From Candidatus Latescibacterota bacterium (lineage in GTDB: Bacteria > Latescibacterota > 4484-107 > B68-G9), in the NCBI GenBank assembly GCA_012961755.1, contig DTYS01000222.1, positions 1 through 8,089 of the forward strand: DNA of 8,089 nt, given 5' to 3'. Positions within the stretch are counted from its first letter, which is position 1; each line of letters starts with the position of its first letter. This document shows, in pieces, positions 5,322 to 8,089 of the stretch. Below the pieces are notes generated by a model. It searched no databases and had not been told where the DNA came from. It saw only the letters and a program-made list of their open reading frames with translations. Made by a program: the position numbers and the translations under genes.

Positions 5322-8089
5322 TGAACCCTGAAGCCCTTCTTCGGGCCGAGGAACCTTTGAAGGTCGGTCCGTTTTGCGAAGTCCAAGGAGATGGGTACGA
5401 ACCCCAAGATCATCCTGAGCCCGAAGCCGACGCCGCACCTGAGGGCTTCCAACCTACCCTCCCTTATGAACCTCGGGCTCTCCCCCTCGTTCCATGCAAG
5501 GCCGGCATCTACGAACACGCATCCGCCTATGTAGCCCAAGGACCAGGCCGTGGGCCACCCGAACACGAGCTGCCTTATGAACACCGTCCTGTATTCCAGG
5601 TTCGCGAGGGCGACCCTCGTCCCCTTCATGGCCCACGGGTCGTAGCCCCTCAAGGGCCCGACGCTGAGCTCATATCCGTAGGTGAAGAAAGAGGGCCCTC
5701 CCAGGAAGTGCTCAAGACCATCCGGTCCGAATGACCCCAGGGCCTTAACCCTCGCCGCCAACAGGGAGTTCCCCCAGAGAGGCTTGTACCACCTCCAATC
5801 TAAGTCCAAGTAAGAGAAATCCCAATCCCCTTCCAGAGAAACCAGCGACCTCCCCCCGAACGCGTAAAACCTGCTCCCCTTCATGGGCCCGAGGGGTCCC
5901 CAGACCACGGTATCGTGCACGTAGGCCACGCAGGGAAGCCTTATCCTCGCCTGGAACTCTTCGGAAGGAGTATAGGGCGCCTCCCTCGCCGCGTGAAGCT
6001 CGTAGTATCCGAAGTCGATCCTCCTGTACCTATCTATCGGATACGAGCTGAAGGCGGCCAGTGCGAACTGCCTGTCGTATGCTACGTGGTAGTACCCGTC
6101 GTCCCCCAGAAGGTAGAAGGGCTGTCTCCAGTTCAGTATGCCGAATATGAACGGCATCCTCATGGCCGAATACTGATACTGGAACAGGAAGTTCATATCG
6201 GATATGTTCTGGGAGAAGGATGTGTAGTCCGTCAGGAAGAACATCCGATGGTTCCCGAAGAGGTCCCCCGCTGAGAACATGGCGTACGCCTCGAAGAAGG
6301 AGCCACTGAAGGTGAACTGCGTTGCCGCGTAATCCAAGGAGAAGTCCGTCCTGTAGGGATGCCTCGGGTAGGAGACCTCCTGGGCTATCCTCCTGTACTC
6401 CTCACCCCATCCCTCCAGGGGCACTATCCTCACCTCCTCCCCCCTGCCCAAGGAATCGGGCAGGTCCATGACGAAGAGCTTCCTAACCCCGTCGGAGTAA
6501 GCTGTGAAAGCTACCCTCTCACCGTCCGGGGAGATGGCAGGTCCTTGGATCCCCCCCACGACGTCCGTGAGCTGATGTAGCCTCCCTTCGGATAGGTCCA
6601 CGATCTTGAGATCGTACCTTCCCTCCTCCCCGACGGTCAGGAGCAGCCTCTTCCCGTCCGGGAACCAGCAAGGGGTGAGTTCATCGCTTCCCGGCAGGTC
6701 CAGCCTCTCCATCCTGCCGTCCGAGAGCCTGTACAGACAGATGTCGTACGATCCCCTGTACCTCGTGCTGAAGGCTATAGTCCCTCCGTCCGGGGACCAG
6801 GCGGGGAACACCTGGTCGCTCAGGCCCCTCGTGAGCACCTGAGTTCTGCCCGAGGACGCTTCCAAGATGAAGATCCCCGGGCTGCCATCCTTTATCCCCG
6901 AGATGACCAACCTTCTCCCGTCCGGGGACCAGTTCAAGGAGGTGACCTCCTCCACCCCCTCGGGGTCCAACCTCCTGTCCAAGCTCATCCTGTACACATC
7001 CCACACGAATATCCTGTCCCTGTCTGACCTCTTCCCCACGAACGCTATCCACCTCCCCTCCGGGGACCATGCCAGCACCTTCTCCCCGAACCTCAGGTCC
7101 TCGTACTCGTACGCCCTCATCCCCTTCGTCACATTATAAAGCACCTTCCCGTCCCTAAGCCTTATGAGCTCTATCCCGAGCTCCCCCTCCCTTGCGGAGA
7201 GGGTCGCCAACATCTCCCCTCCAAAGGACCACGCCGGACTCATGTGCCCCACCCCCCTCCTCCCATCATCGGGCGTCACCTCCCTTGCGAACTCGTAGGT
7301 GTACTTCCTCCCCTTTATCTGCGGCCAGTACTTCCTATAGAGGTAGGCCCTCCAATCCCTTTCAAGCTCCTCCCTGCTTATCCCCAGCACCTCCCTTATA
7401 AGCTTCTCAGAATCGCTCAGGAACTTCCAACGCCTGAGGAGCTGCACAACCTTGTACTGTCCGAACCTCCGAGCTATGTAGGTGACCAAGGACTGGCTCT
7501 CCTTGTAAGCTAAGTATACCCTTGAAAGCATCCTGAAGTCGTCCAAATCCTTAAGGGGTATCAAGGTGCCGGAGAGCACGGCATCCCTCAGTACTATCTC
7601 GCCCGTTATCTCCATACCCCCCTTCTTGTCCGCGTATTCCGTGAGCCCCCTTCCGAAGTACTCGGCCATCCCCTCCATAAGCCATGTGGGAGGAGGCTTT
7701 ATCCTCCTCGTGAGGGACTTGAAGGGCCCTCCGTATACTATATCGTACTGGAATATGTGGGTCATCTCGTGGGCTATCACGCCCTTCAGGTTGTCGAGGT
7801 TCCCGTCGAACGGTATCACAACCCTGTAGCGCAGGCTCTCCGCGAACCCGGCCACCCCGGGCGGGAGTATCTCTTCGATTATGTTGGTCTGCTCGAACTG
7901 ATAATGGGTCTCATACAATATAAGGGGCACCACACTTGAAAGCTCGTGTCTTGTGAACTCCTGGAGCCTATCCACAGCTTCATCCGCCATCCGGGCAGCT
8001 ATCTTGGCCAGGTCCTCGTACCCCGGATTGTAGTACACCTCAACGTACTTGGCCTTTAAGGCCCACCAATCGAACTTCCTGTAGCGGAC
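5297..8089 (-). CDS. Outer-membrane protein: zinc metalloprotease, TolB-like propeller, BamA-like barrel; 5' end beyond window
   Basis: The visible part is 930 codons. The frame is open to the right edge, where RYRKFDWW precedes the first possible start (GTG at 8038) and matches the lead-in of such proteins, so the true start and signal peptide lie outside. Numbering is from the edge. Residues 1-250 form a gluzincin-type metalloprotease with HEMTH at 107-111 and WLMEGMAEYF supplying third zinc ligand Glu139. Residues 280-550 hold six WSPDG-like motifs of a TolB/PD40 propeller. Residues 580-930 are rich in alternating aromatic strands and carry LRGY at 813-816, matching the conserved (V/L)RG(F/Y) loop of Omp85 barrels; the protein ends in Phe as outer-membrane barrels do. 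No POTRA domains are visible. Expected location: barrel in the outer membrane, other domains in the periplasm or at the surface. Possible roles are barrel assembly, quality control or surface proteolysis; none is shown. Its stop overlaps the convergent kinase gene. Confidence 0.9.
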   Translation of the reverse strand, partial: VRYRKFDWWALKAKYVEVYYNPGYEDLAKIAARMADEAVDRLQEFTRHELSSVVPLILYETHYQFEQTNIIEEILPPGVAGFAESLRYRVVIPFDGNLDNLKGVIAHEMTHIFQYDIVYGGPFKSLTRRIKPPPTWLMEGMAEYFGRGLTEYADKKGGMEITGEIVLRDAVLSGTLIPLKDLDDFRMLSRVYLAYKESQSLVTYIARRFGQYKVVQLLRRWKFLSDSEKLIREVLGISREELERDWRAYLYRKYWPQIKGRKYTYEFAREVTPDDGRRGVGHMSPAWSFGGEMLATLSAREGELGIELIRLRDGKVLYNVTKGMRAYEYEDLRFGEKVLAWSPEGRWIAFVGKRSDRDRIFVWDVYRMSLDRRLDPEGVEEVTSLNWSPDGRRLVISGIKDGSPGIFILEASSGRTQVLTRGLSDQVFPAWSPDGGTIAFSTRYRGSYDICLYRLSDGRMERLDLPGSDELTPCWFPDGKRLLLTVGEEGRYDLKIVDLSEGRLHQLTDVVGGIQGPAISPDGERVAFTAYSDGVRKLFVMDLPDSLGRGEEVRIVPLEGWGEEYRRIAQEVSYPRHPYRTDFSLDYAATQFTFSGSFFEAYAMFSAGDLFGNHRMFFLTDYTSFSQNISDMNFLFQYQYSAMRMPFIFGILNWRQPFYLLGDDGYYHVAYDRQFALAAFSSYPIDRYRRIDFGYYELHAAREAPYTPSEEFQARIRLPCVAYVHDTVVWGPLGPMKGSRFYAFGGRSLVSLEGDWDFSYLDLDWRWYKPLWGNSLLAARVKALGSFGPDGLEHFLGGPSFFTYGYELSVGPLRGYDPWAMKGTRVALANLEYRTVFIRQLVFGWPTAWSLGYIGGCVFVDAGLAWNEGESPRFIREGRLEALRCGVGFGLRMILGFVPISLDFAKRTDLQRFLGPKKGFRVHLSLGWGF
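6440..7250 (-). repeat. Coding tandem repeat of six TolB/PD40 propeller motifs
   Basis: Six consecutive units each contain a W-S-P-D-G-like turn: AWSFGG, AWSPEG, NWSPDG, AWSPDG, CWFPDG and AISPDG, each followed by a hydrophobic strand such as IAFV or LLLT. At DNA level the plus strand shows recurring GTCCGGGG-type words near 6524, 6656, 6789, 6920 and 7060, spaced 131-140 bp, which equals blades of about 44-46 residues. The first motif (near 7220) is the most degenerate. Six blades make a closed TolB-type propeller, usually a protein- or peptide-binding platform. Confidence 0.8.

Noticed and set aside
5328..5350. Small hairpin GCCC-TTCTTC-GGGC downstream of the kinase gene, considered as a terminator.
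   Set aside because: The stem is only 4 bp, no T-tract follows, and the bases encode conserved C-terminal barrel residues (FLGPKKGF) of the opposite gene.
6520..7070. Regularly spaced GTCCGGGG-type words, considered as a CRISPR-like or regulatory repeat array.
   Set aside because: The spacing of 131-140 bp and the reading frame show that they encode the Pro-Asp-Gly turns of propeller blades; intervening sequence is coding.
8036..8038. GTG at 8038 as the start of the metalloprotease-propeller-barrel protein.
   Set aside because: The frame continues without a stop to the window edge, the upstream codons encode a plausible RYRKFDWW lead-in, and a start here would leave an outer-membrane protein without a signal peptide.

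Overview
The window looks like chromosomal DNA from a thermophilic diderm bacterium of a poorly sampled lineage. The evidence is indirect. Codon use favours AGG for Arg and ATA for Ile in GC-rich genes, and the proteins are rich in Glu, Arg, Lys and Val, as in many thermophiles. The promoters resemble sigma-70 promoters and there are strong Shine-Dalgarno sites. One protein ends in a BamA-like outer-membrane barrel, which requires a diderm envelope and argues against an archaeon despite the Clp1/Grc3-type kinase. I cannot name the phylum from sequence alone. There are no RNA genes, CRISPR arrays, insertion sequences or gene-free stretches over 300 bp.

Layout. (1) Positions 1-940, minus strand: 5' part of a family 3 glycoside hydrolase of the beta-N-acetylhexosaminidase (NagZ) type, running off the left edge. 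(2) Positions 941-1092: a 152-bp divergent intergenic region with two back-to-back sigma-70-like promoters. Their -35 boxes form the ends of an imperfect palindrome. It also holds a second inverted repeat and a hairpin that would cover the Shine-Dalgarno site of the next gene. (3) Positions 1093-5300, plus strand: a tight three-gene operon encoding a GH38 alpha-mannosidase, a PfkB-family sugar kinase (2-nt gap) and a Clp1/Grc3-type P-loop polynucleotide kinase (12-nt gap). (4) Positions 5297-8089, minus strand: a large envelope protein cut by the right edge, with a zinc metalloprotease domain, a six-motif TolB-like propeller and a BamA/Omp85-like barrel. Its stop codon overlaps that of the kinase gene, so the two genes converge with no intergenic space.

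How the genes may work together. The divergent hexosaminidase and mannosidase, plus a sugar kinase, suggest intracellular breakdown of a mannose- and GlcNAc-containing glycan or glycoside, with both arms controlled from the shared intergenic region. This is inferred from context. The Clp1/Grc3-type kinase is the unexpected member of the operon: characterised family members phosphorylate 5'-hydroxyl ends of RNA or DNA, and it has no obvious link to sugar catabolism. The convergent metalloprotease-propeller-barrel protein is probably transcribed independently and may act in outer-membrane protein assembly, quality control or surface proteolysis.
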